The notes under the pieces: model-generated | Seen by the model: only the letters and a program-made list of their open reading frames with translations | Told to the model about the DNA's origin: nothing | Database searches by the model: none | Program-made: the position numbers and the translations under genes | Assembly: GCA_002298695.1 (NCBI GenBank) | Contig: DBLB01000098.1 | Coordinates: 21,952 to 27,897, forward strand | Direction: 5' to 3' | DNA length: 5,946 nucleotides | Source: Clostridiales bacterium UBA735 | GTDB taxonomy: Bacteria > Bacillota > Clostridia > Oscillospirales > Oscillospiraceae | Shown here: positions 1 through 4,899 of the stretch, in pieces | Layout of the letters: each line of letters begins with the position of its first letter | How positions within the stretch are numbered: position 1 is the first letter of the stretch

Positions 1-683
1 GCGCCGATGCCCTGGATCTTGTGCGGGCCGGCGACGCCGGTGGAGAGCACGGCGGAGGTCTTCGGCTCGACGGCCACGACCTTGACCGCCGGGTTCTTCG
101 ACTTCAAAAATTCGCCCACGCCGGTGATCGTGCCGCCGGTGCCGACGCCGGCCACAAAATAGTCGACCTTGCCGTCGGTATCGGCCCAGATCTCGGGGCC
201 GGTCGTCTCAAAGTGCGCCTTGGGGTTGGCCGGGTTCACGAACTGGCCCGGAATGAAGCTGTTCGGGATCTCCTTCGCCAGCTCGTCGGCCTTTGCGATC
301 GCACCCTTCATGCCCTTCGCGCCCTCGGTCAGGACGAGCTCTGCACCATATGCTTTCATGAGCTGGCGGCGCTCGACGGACATGGTTTCAGGCATAACGA
401 TGATGATGCGGTAGCCGCGCGCCGCAGCCACGGAAGCCAGGCCGATGCCGGTGTTGCCGGACGTCGGTTCGATGATGACCGAACCCTCCTTCAGCAGACC
501 CTTCGCCTCGGCGTCATCGATCATAGCCTTGGCGATGCGATCCTTGACGGAACCGGCGGGGTTGAAATATTCGAGCTTGGCAAGGATTTTTGCCTTCAGA
601 TCAAATTTCTTTTCGATATGGGTGAGCTCCAGCAGCGGTGTTTTGCCGATGAGCTGATCTGCCGATGTATAAATATGAGACAT
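1..683 (-). CDS. cysK: Cysteine synthase A (O-acetylserine sulfhydrylase), 3' end cut by window edge
   Basis: PLP-dependent beta-replacement enzyme making L-cysteine from O-acetylserine and sulfide in the cytoplasm, the last step of cysteine synthesis. I read 227 complete codons on the minus strand before the window ends; the family is usually about 300-310 residues, so roughly the last quarter is missing. Visible hallmarks are an N-terminal IGKTPLLEL (12-20), the PLP-lysine motif NPAGSVKDR with the Schiff-base lysine at K47, the substrate-binding loop PTSGNTG (73-79), GQFVNPANP (146-154), and the phosphate-binding glycine loop GTGGT (181-185). The ATG at 683-681 is fixed by a GGAGG Shine-Dalgarno at 695-691 with a 7-nt spacer and by agreement with the normal family start. 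It is preceded by its own promoter and a leader of about 138 nt, so it starts a transcription unit and is not cotranscribed with the glycosyltransferases upstream. A cystathionine beta-synthase or O-phosphoserine-type paralogue is possible but less likely given the CysK-like motifs. Confidence 0.96.
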   Translation of the reverse strand, partial: MSHIYTSADQLIGKTPLLELTHIEKKFDLKAKILAKLEYFNPAGSVKDRIAKAMIDDAEAKGLLKEGSVIIEPTSGNTGIGLASVAAARGYRIIIVMPETMSVERRQLMKAYGAELVLTEGAKGMKGAIAKADELAKEIPNSFIPGQFVNPANPKAHFETTGPEIWADTDGKVDYFVAGVGTGGTITGVGEFLKSKNPAVKVVAVEPKTSAVLSTGVAGPHKIQGIG

Positions 684-690
684 GATAATA

Positions 691-695
691 CCTCC
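691..695 (-). promoter_or_regulatory. Shine-Dalgarno of cysK
   Basis: GGAGG on the minus strand, 7 nt before the cysK ATG. It lies inside TCCGGAGG, whose TCCGGA part (693-698) is self-complementary and recurs at 760-765 within the upstream leader ORF. The two copies could therefore pair in the mRNA and mask this site. Confidence 0.85.
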
Positions 696-714
696 GGAAT
701 TTTAATTTATAAAT

Positions 715-774
715 TTAAAATGTGTGGCGTTCGTGGAAGCGAATGGGCCAACATCGGAATCCGGATCGCAGCAT
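715..774 (-). CDS. Putative 19-codon leader ORF upstream of cysK
   Basis: A short ORF in the cysK 5' leader encodes MLRSGFRCWPIRFHERHTF and ends in TAA. It has its own Shine-Dalgarno, AGGAG at 787-783, with an 8-nt spacer to the ATG, and it ends 31 nt before the cysK start codon. The peptide is rich in Arg (4) and has one Cys codon (UGU, codon 8, at 753-751), one Trp and two His. Position and size fit a translated leader peptide of the kind that regulates amino-acid genes by ribosome position. I do not recognise the peptide as a named family. A single Cys codon is less than the runs of codons in classical attenuators, so a cysteine-sensing role is only a hypothesis. It could also be a chance ORF: 19 codons without a stop is common in GC-rich DNA, and the ribosome-binding site is the main argument for it. 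Confidence 0.5.
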   Translation of the reverse strand: MLRSGFRCWPIRFHERHTF

Positions 775-782
775 GACGGATG

Positions 783-787
783 CTCCT
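783..787 (-). promoter_or_regulatory. Shine-Dalgarno of the leader ORF
   Basis: AGGAG on the minus strand, 8 nt upstream of the leader ATG at 774-772, inside the predicted cysK 5' UTR. Finding such a site in front of a 19-codon frame is what lifts that frame above background. Confidence 0.5.
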
Positions 788-805
788 GTTCTGAAATGAA
801 TTACT

Positions 806-824
806 ACCAATCAAGTAGGTTGGT
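806..824 (-). promoter_or_regulatory. Candidate operator palindrome over the cysK transcription start
   Basis: The minus strand reads ACCAACCTACTTGATTGGT, an imperfect palindrome: ACCAA/TTGGT arms with 9 bp between them, and 7 of 9 base pairs symmetric overall. It starts 3 bp downstream of the -10 box and covers the predicted +1, a classic place for repressor binding. In Firmicutes, cysteine genes are often repressed by Rrf2-family regulators (CymR/IscR-like) binding sites of this size. Linking this site to that family is inference, and the regulator gene is not in the window. Confidence 0.42.
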
Positions 825-827
825 TAT

Positions 828-856
828 GTTATAGCACGGAAGGTCCCATTTGTCAA
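828..856 (-). promoter_or_regulatory. cysK promoter (sigma-A type, extended -10)
   Basis: On the minus strand a perfect -35 TTGACA (856-851), a 17-bp spacer and a -10 TATAAC (833-828, 5 of 6 to consensus). The -10 is preceded by TGC, giving an extended -10 (TGn). The expected transcription start is near 821, leaving a leader of about 138 nt before the cysK ATG. So strong a core promoter suggests expression is limited by a repressor or by the leader. Confidence 0.82.
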
Positions 857-863
857 CCCCTCC

Positions 864-880
864 GCAGAAATTTTTTCTGC
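864..880. repeat. Inverted repeat just upstream of the cysK -35 box
   Basis: A perfect 7-bp inverted repeat GCAGAAA/TTTCTGC with a 3-bp T spacer, ending 7 bp upstream of the cysK -35. No T-tract follows on either strand, so it does not look like a terminator. It could be an activator site or an upstream A/T element for the promoter, or chance. Confidence 0.35.
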
Positions 881-930
881 CTCTCAGCAAAAACCCACCG
901 TATCTTCCTTATCTTTGTAAATGATTCAGA

Positions 931-965
931 TGCAAAACGCCTCTCCTGTGTCAGGAGAGGCGTTT
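931..965 (-). terminator. Intrinsic terminator of the glycosyltransferase operon, overlapping its stop codon
   Basis: A perfect 14-bp stem (935-948 with 952-965) and a 3-nt loop; on the minus strand it is followed by a short T run (TTTT, then GCATCT). The TGA of the last operon gene (953-951) lies at the loop, so the left half of the hairpin is coding sequence. The stem is strong but the U-tract is short, so termination may be partial. The plus strand has only TTTGAGGG after the stem, so the minus direction is favoured. It separates this operon from the cysK promoter at 856-828. Confidence 0.72.
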
Positions 966-2120
966 GAGGGGGCAAAGAAGGCCCTGCGCTTCCAGGCGGC
1001 TGCACATCTCGGCAACGCGCGCGTCCCAGGAGCTCTTGCGCCCTTCGGCGATGCGCGCGGCCGTGCGCTCCGGCTGCGTGTCACGAAGCGCCGCTTCGCA
1101 CGCTGCTTCAAAGCCCGCCGCGTCGTCCGCGATGTGGATGAGCGGCGCATATTGCAGCACCTGCTCGGGCTGGCGCGTGGAGACGATCGGTTTACCGGTC
1201 GCCAGATACTCGTAGAACTTCAGCGGGCTGACGTCGCGGCTGAGGTCGCTCTCGGCGAAGAGGTTCAGGCAGACGTCAAAATGCGCCAGATACTGCGGCA
1301 GCTGCTCGTTCGGCTTCATGCCGAGGAAATGAACATTCGGCAGCGCACGCAGCGCGGAAAGGTCGACGCCCGGCTTCTCCTTCCCGATCCAGACGAAGTG
1401 CCAGTCCGGCCGTTCCTTCGCCGTCTGCTCCACGTAGCCATACTCGATGCAGCTTTGCAGCGCGCCGACGAAGCCGAACATCGGGTGCGGAATGGCTTTC
1501 AGGTCGTCCGGGGCGGGCTGCGGCTTCGACGCCTCGACGAAGCGCTCAAAGTTCGCGCCGTTCGGGATGAACGCCGTCTTCGGCTGCACCGCACGCAGCC
1601 GCTCGGCCAGCGCCTCCGCGGTCGCGAACGTCATGTCCGTCTTTCCCGCCAGCTCCAGCTCCATGGCGTCCACCAGCGCCGGGTCCATCAGGCCGCCGTA
1701 GGCGGAGTGCCGGTCGACGCAGTCGTAGACGAGGGCGCTGTGCGGCACAAGGTCGACGAGGTCGACTGTCACCGGCGAATACACCCAGAGCACCGGGTTT
1801 TCAAACCCGTGCTCTTTCATTTTTTCGCGGATGAATTTTGCGATCTTCTTCTGATTGATGCGGTTGATGAATCGTTTTTTGTAGAAAAACGGCAGCACCG
1901 GCGGCAGCGAATAGACCGTGATGTTGGGCTGCGGATGCACCGGCGCCTCGCGGTATTTCGTCATCAGCGGCTTCGCGTGCTTGTCGCGGAGCGGCGCGAT
2001 GATGGTCGCGGACGGATCAAAATATAAAATCTCCGCGTTCGGAATGCGGCTCATGACCTGCTGCTTGCGGGTCGGGATCGGGTACCACGGCGACGTGGCC
2101 AGACAAACGATCTGTCTCAT
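951..2120 (-). CDS. GT4-family (TuaH-like) glycosyltransferase
   Basis: A 389-residue cytoplasmic or membrane-associated glycosyltransferase of group 1 (GT4, GT-B fold), expected to move a sugar from a nucleotide-sugar donor onto a growing envelope polysaccharide. Visible features are an N-terminal Rossmann-like start (IVCLATSPWY, 4-13), the YDCVDRHSAY segment (132-141) typical of TuaH-like transferases, the domain junction PNGAN (186-190), the C-domain start GFVGAL (216-221), and the donor-site motif SPLKFYEYLATGKPIVST (298-315). The length is normal for the family. The ATG directly follows the TGA of the upstream fusion gene (TGAATG, no intergenic base). Its Shine-Dalgarno lies inside that gene, so the two are almost certainly cotranscribed and translationally coupled. 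The resemblance to B. subtilis TuaH (teichuronic acid synthesis) indicates a family, not a proven polymer. Donor and acceptor are unknown. Confidence 0.87.
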   Translation of the reverse strand: MRQIVCLATSPWYPIPTRKQQVMSRIPNAEILYFDPSATIIAPLRDKHAKPLMTKYREAPVHPQPNITVYSLPPVLPFFYKKRFINRINQKKIAKFIREKMKEHGFENPVLWVYSPVTVDLVDLVPHSALVYDCVDRHSAYGGLMDPALVDAMELELAGKTDMTFATAEALAERLRAVQPKTAFIPNGANFERFVEASKPQPAPDDLKAIPHPMFGFVGALQSCIEYGYVEQTAKERPDWHFVWIGKEKPGVDLSALRALPNVHFLGMKPNEQLPQYLAHFDVCLNLFAESDLSRDVSPLKFYEYLATGKPIVSTRQPEQVLQYAPLIHIADDAAGFEAACEAALRDTQPERTAARIAEGRKSSWDARVAEMCSRLEAQGLLCPLKRLS

Positions 2121-4328
2121 TCAGGCTTCCTCCAACAGTTTCCGGGCGATCTGCTCGTTTTCTTCGGCCAGCGCGTGCAGGTGCGACACATCATAGCGCT
2201 CCGGCGCGGTCACAGCCCCATCGATCTCCGCCAGCAGCGCCTCCCGCGTCAGCGCGGTAAAATCCACACAGTGCTTCTGCCCGATGTAACGCATGAAGCC
2301 CGTCACCTTCGGGTCATATGACACCGCGACGAGCGGCGCGCCCACGCTCGACGCGAAGATCAGCGTATGCAGGCGCATTGAGACAACGACGCGCATTCTC
2401 CGCATCATGCCGATGATGAGCCGTTCGTCCTGCGGCGCAGAAATAAAGAAGCTGCCGCCGCTCAGAAGCTCCGCGACCTCGCGGCAGGGCTGCGTATCCC
2501 GATCCGGCTCAAGCGCGAAAAAGACCGGCGTCAGCCCATACTGCGCGCGCACAGCCTCCGCCGCCGCTGCAAAGCTCTTCTTCCGTTCCTCAAAGCCCGG
2601 CCACGGGCGCAGCACATAGAGCGCGTAGGCGCCGTCCGGCGAAAGCCCCTGACTTTGCAGGAAGCTGTCCACCGCGCCGGGTTCTCCCGGCTGGAGCAGG
2701 AGCGCCGGGTCTGCGGTAATGCGGATCTCCGGCTTCGTGACGCCCATCGCGCGAAGCTCCGCAAGGGACATATCCTCGCGCAGCGTGATGGCGTCCACAC
2801 AGCGGTCGATGGTTTTTGCCGCCATCTTCCGGTTGCACGCGCCGTTCACGGGGCCGATGCCGCAGCCGTACATCAGGACCTTGTTGCCGCAGCGCTTGGC
2901 CAGGCAGATGCTCATGAGGTAATAGTGCAGGCTGCGCGTGCTCGTCTCGTCCTGAATGAGACTTCCGCCGCCGGAAAGGAACAGTCGGGTCCGCCGCATA
3001 ATGGGCAGGAATGCGAACGGGTCGAATGCGTGGACGGAGCCGACATGATAGCGCAGCCGCGTCTGCTTCGGATTGTGCGAAAGGACGTAGATCGGCATAT
3101 CCGGGTCGATGTGCCGCATCTGCGCGAGGATGGCCTTCAGGATCGCGTCGTCGCCCGCGTTGCCCTTGCCGTAGGCCCCGCAGATGAGGACGCCCCGGCG
3201 CTTTTCCTTCGCGCGGGCCGTGCGCCGCAGGATGGTCTGGTAGATCTCGATCTGCTTGCCGACGGTCGCGTCAATAGAAAACTCGCGCGACGCCTTTTCA
3301 TAGAGGTTCTCGCCAAGCTGCTCGCGCATCGCGCGGCTCTCGGCCAGACGGCTGATGCACGCGCCGAGGGCCTCGGCGTCCTGCGGATGGAACAGAAGCC
3401 CGGTCACGCCGTGCTCGATGATATACGGAATGCCGCCAACGTCCGAGGCGATGGTCGCGCAGTGCATCCGCGCGCCCTCGGTGATGGCGTAGGGGAACGT
3501 CTCAGACAGGGACGTCAGCGTGTTCACGTCCAGCGCGTGGTAGAAGCTGTCCATATCCGTCACCCACCCGGCGAACACATAGCTCCCCTTCGGGCAGAGC
3601 TCCGCGGCCAGCTTTTCGAGCATTTCGCGCTCCTCGCCGTCGCCCGCGATGAGCAGCCGGATGTTCGGGTGCTCCTTCGCCGCGAGGGCGAAGCCGCGGA
3701 TCAGCGTCGCTACGTCCTTCACGGGGTTCAGCCGCGCCGCGATGCCGAACACGACGTCCTCCGCTCCGGCCTCAAGGCCGACGCTTTTCAGATAGTCCTC
3801 CCGCCCCATTGCGGGCGTGCGCGGCGTGAAGTCGACGCCATTGTAGATGGAGAACATCGTCTGCGGGTCAAAGCCGCGTTCGATCAGCATCTGGCTCACC
3901 GCGTCGGACACGCCGATGTGATAGTCGAAGCAGCGCAGCGCCACCGTGTTGATGGTGCCGAACGTCAGTCGGTGCAGCGGACGGCCCAGATAGTCGAGGC
4001 GGTAGTCGCTGTGCACGGTCGTCACGATCGGCACATGGATGGTCTTGCGCAGGATCGCGCCGGTCATGTTGGCCCGCGCGCCGTGGCAGTGGACGATCTC
4101 AAACGTTTCCTCCGCGATCATTTTTCCCAGCGCCCGGATGCTCGCCGAGACGCCGCCGTCCATCACCATCGTGTCAATGCCGAGCTCCCGCGCCTCCTGC
4201 GCGAACGGCCCGTCCATAAAGCAGACCAGCCGCACCGTCTGCGTCTTGCCCAGCCCCTCCAGCAGCGACAGCACATGCGTCTTCGCGCCGCCCACATCGC
4301 CGCCGGAAATGAGATGCAGTATTTTCAT
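2121..4328 (-). CDS. csaB: Fusion protein: GT4 glycosyltransferase + CsaB-type polysaccharide pyruvyl transferase
   Basis: A 735-residue two-enzyme fusion. Residues 1 to about 367 form a GT4 glycosyltransferase: glycine-rich SGGDVGGAKTHV (8-19), HCHGARANMTG (80-90), YNGVDF (162-167), ARLNPVKDV (198-206), GDGEER (229-234), and the E-x7-E motif with E276 and E284. A short basic linker (about 368-378) leads to a polysaccharide pyruvyl transferase domain: GNAGDDA (389-395), SGGGSLIQDETS (452-463), GPVNG (492-496), LRED (516-519), ADPAL (539-543), the conserved histidine in SMRLHT (H654), and VSYDPKV (669-675). Known CsaB enzymes transfer pyruvate from PEP as a ketal to the secondary cell-wall polysaccharide that SLH-domain proteins bind. 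They are usually about 370 residues and free-standing, so the fusion is notable. I chose the ATG at 4328, which gives the canonical MKILHLISGG start; an in-frame TTG at 4343 would add five residues but has no better ribosome site. It is the first gene of the operon, with a promoter at 4381-4409. Confidence 0.9.
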   Translation of the reverse strand: MKILHLISGGDVGGAKTHVLSLLEGLGKTQTVRLVCFMDGPFAQEARELGIDTMVMDGGVSASIRALGKMIAEETFEIVHCHGARANMTGAILRKTIHVPIVTTVHSDYRLDYLGRPLHRLTFGTINTVALRCFDYHIGVSDAVSQMLIERGFDPQTMFSIYNGVDFTPRTPAMGREDYLKSVGLEAGAEDVVFGIAARLNPVKDVATLIRGFALAAKEHPNIRLLIAGDGEEREMLEKLAAELCPKGSYVFAGWVTDMDSFYHALDVNTLTSLSETFPYAITEGARMHCATIASDVGGIPYIIEHGVTGLLFHPQDAEALGACISRLAESRAMREQLGENLYEKASREFSIDATVGKQIEIYQTILRRTARAKEKRRGVLICGAYGKGNAGDDAILKAILAQMRHIDPDMPIYVLSHNPKQTRLRYHVGSVHAFDPFAFLPIMRRTRLFLSGGGSLIQDETSTRSLHYYLMSICLAKRCGNKVLMYGCGIGPVNGACNRKMAAKTIDRCVDAITLREDMSLAELRAMGVTKPEIRITADPALLLQPGEPGAVDSFLQSQGLSPDGAYALYVLRPWPGFEERKKSFAAAAEAVRAQYGLTPVFFALEPDRDTQPCREVAELLSGGSFFISAPQDERLIIGMMRRMRVVVSMRLHTLIFASSVGAPLVAVSYDPKVTGFMRYIGQKHCVDFTALTREALLAEIDGAVTAPERYDVSHLHALAEENEQIARKLLEEA
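2129..2133 (-). promoter_or_regulatory. Shine-Dalgarno of the second glycosyltransferase, inside the upstream gene
   Basis: GGAGG on the minus strand sits in the last codons (Leu-Glu-Glu) of the upstream fusion gene, 8 nt before the ATG at 2120-2118. With stop and start codons directly abutting, this supports reinitiation and coupled expression. Confidence 0.75.
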
Positions 4329-4354
4329 ATCTATAAACCCCAAAGAAATTTTTC

Positions 4355-4383
4355 TTGTAACCTGTCACAGAATACGTTATATT
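4355..4383 (+). promoter_or_regulatory. Promoter of the DUF4330 / Wzy_C operon
   Basis: On the plus strand, TTGTAA (4355-4360, 4 of 6), a 17-bp spacer and TATATT (4378-4383, 5 of 6). The expected start is near 4390, giving a 5' UTR of about 47 nt. It is interlocked with the opposing promoter: the two -10 boxes overlap by 3 bp. Confidence 0.55.
4356..4369. promoter_or_regulatory. Imperfect palindrome in the divergent promoter region
   Basis: TGTAACCTGTCACA is symmetric in 5 of 7 base pairs. It covers most of the plus-strand -35 box and its spacer, and lies just downstream of the predicted minus-strand start. One protein bound here could affect both operons. No regulator is identifiable from the window, and a 14-bp imperfect palindrome may arise by chance. 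Confidence 0.3.
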
Positions 4384-4409
4384 ATACTCGATTTGGTTCG
4401 TCAAATCAA
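4381..4409 (-). promoter_or_regulatory. Promoter of the GT4-CsaB operon
   Basis: On the minus strand, TTGATT (4409-4404, 4 of 6), a 17-bp spacer and a perfect TATAAT (4386-4381). The expected start is near 4374, giving a 5' UTR of about 46 nt. Its -10 box shares bases 4381-4383 with the -10 of the divergent DUF4330 promoter. The start codon has only a weak Shine-Dalgarno-like GGGG (4341-4338, 9 nt upstream). Confidence 0.65.
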
Positions 4410-4436
4410 CGTCGCAATGCAATTTGGAGGTACAAT

Positions 4437-4895
4437 ATGAAGATCATCGACGAAAAAGGTCGTCTGTTCGGAAAGCTCAATCTCATCGACCTGCTGGTCA
4501 TCGTGCTGATCATCGCCGCCGTCGCCGCCGTGGCCTGGAAGCTCGTGGGCCAGAAGGCCGCGGAGACCGTCGCCGACACGGGCCGCACCATCACCTATAC
4601 CGTCACCGTCGAGGACGTGAACCGCGAAGCGGCGGAATTCGCCTCGACGCAGATCGGCAAATCCCTCGTCAACAACTCCAAGGTTGTCGACGCCGCGATC
4701 ACCGACGCCGCTGTCAGCGAGCGTGAAGACGGCGCGCATGTCGACCTTGCCGTAACCATCGAGGGACAGGGCCAGTTCACCGGCAACGTCTACAAGGTCG
4801 GCGCGCAGGAGGTGCGCGTCGGGTACGAATACATCGTCAAGACCAGCGAATTTGAGCTGACGGGCATCATCACCGCGATGACCGTTGCGGAGTGA
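4437..4895 (+). CDS. DUF4330 family single-pass membrane protein
   Basis: A 152-residue protein with a short polar N-terminus (MKIIDEKGRLFGKLN), one hydrophobic membrane segment at about residues 16-37 (rich in Leu, Ile, Val, Ala), and a soluble C-terminal part of about 115 residues with alternating polar and hydrophobic stretches suggesting beta structure (TITYTVTVEDV, 51-61; HVDLAVTIEG, 101-110). The KGRLFGK-N-IDLLV start followed by one TM is characteristic of DUF4330, whose function is not established. Expected topology is N-terminus inside, C-terminal domain outside. The ATG is set by GGAGG at 4426-4430 with a 6-nt spacer. The plus-strand frame stays open far upstream over the opposite-strand gene, but nothing supports a longer start. 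It is the first gene of an operon with the Wzy_C protein 4 bp downstream. An accessory role in polysaccharide assembly or export is inferred from that neighbour. Confidence 0.88.
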   Translation: MKIIDEKGRLFGKLNLIDLLVIVLIIAAVAAVAWKLVGQKAAETVADTGRTITYTVTVEDVNREAAEFASTQIGKSLVNNSKVVDAAITDAAVSEREDGAHVDLAVTIEGQGQFTGNVYKVGAQEVRVGYEYIVKTSEFELTGIITAMTVAE

Positions 4896-4899
4896 CGCC

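Noticed and set aside
21..776. 251-codon plus-strand open frame opposite cysK and its leader
   Set aside because: It is antisense to the cysK motifs and regulatory region; no ribosome site or family signature.
684..821. T-box or S-adenosylmethionine riboswitch in the cysK leader
   Set aside because: The leader is short, lacks a T-box TGGNACCGCG-like antiterminator element and a leader terminator with T-tract, and shows no recognisable SAM-riboswitch core.
921..2027. 368-codon plus-strand open frame opposite the TuaH-like glycosyltransferase
   Set aside because: The translation is Arg/Val-rich with no recognisable domain, and it is entirely antisense to a well-supported GT4 gene.
4329..4343. 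TTG start at 4343 for the GT4-CsaB gene, adding five residues
   Set aside because: The ATG at 4328 gives the canonical GT4 start MKILHL, and the only Shine-Dalgarno-like GGGG (4341-4338) lies inside this extension, so it fits the ATG and not the TTG.
4344..4358. Small A/T hairpin AAGAA/TTCTT in the 5' UTR of the GT4-CsaB operon as an attenuator
   Set aside because: A stem of only 5-6 A/T-rich pairs with no T-tract after it; too weak to call.
2655..4436. Long plus-strand open frame running over the GT4-CsaB gene and joining the DUF4330 frame
   Set aside because: It is antisense to a gene with complete enzyme motifs, its translation is low-complexity (Arg/Ala/His-rich), and the DUF4330 start at 4437 has its own GGAGG and promoter. 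GC-rich coding DNA often leaves an antisense frame open.
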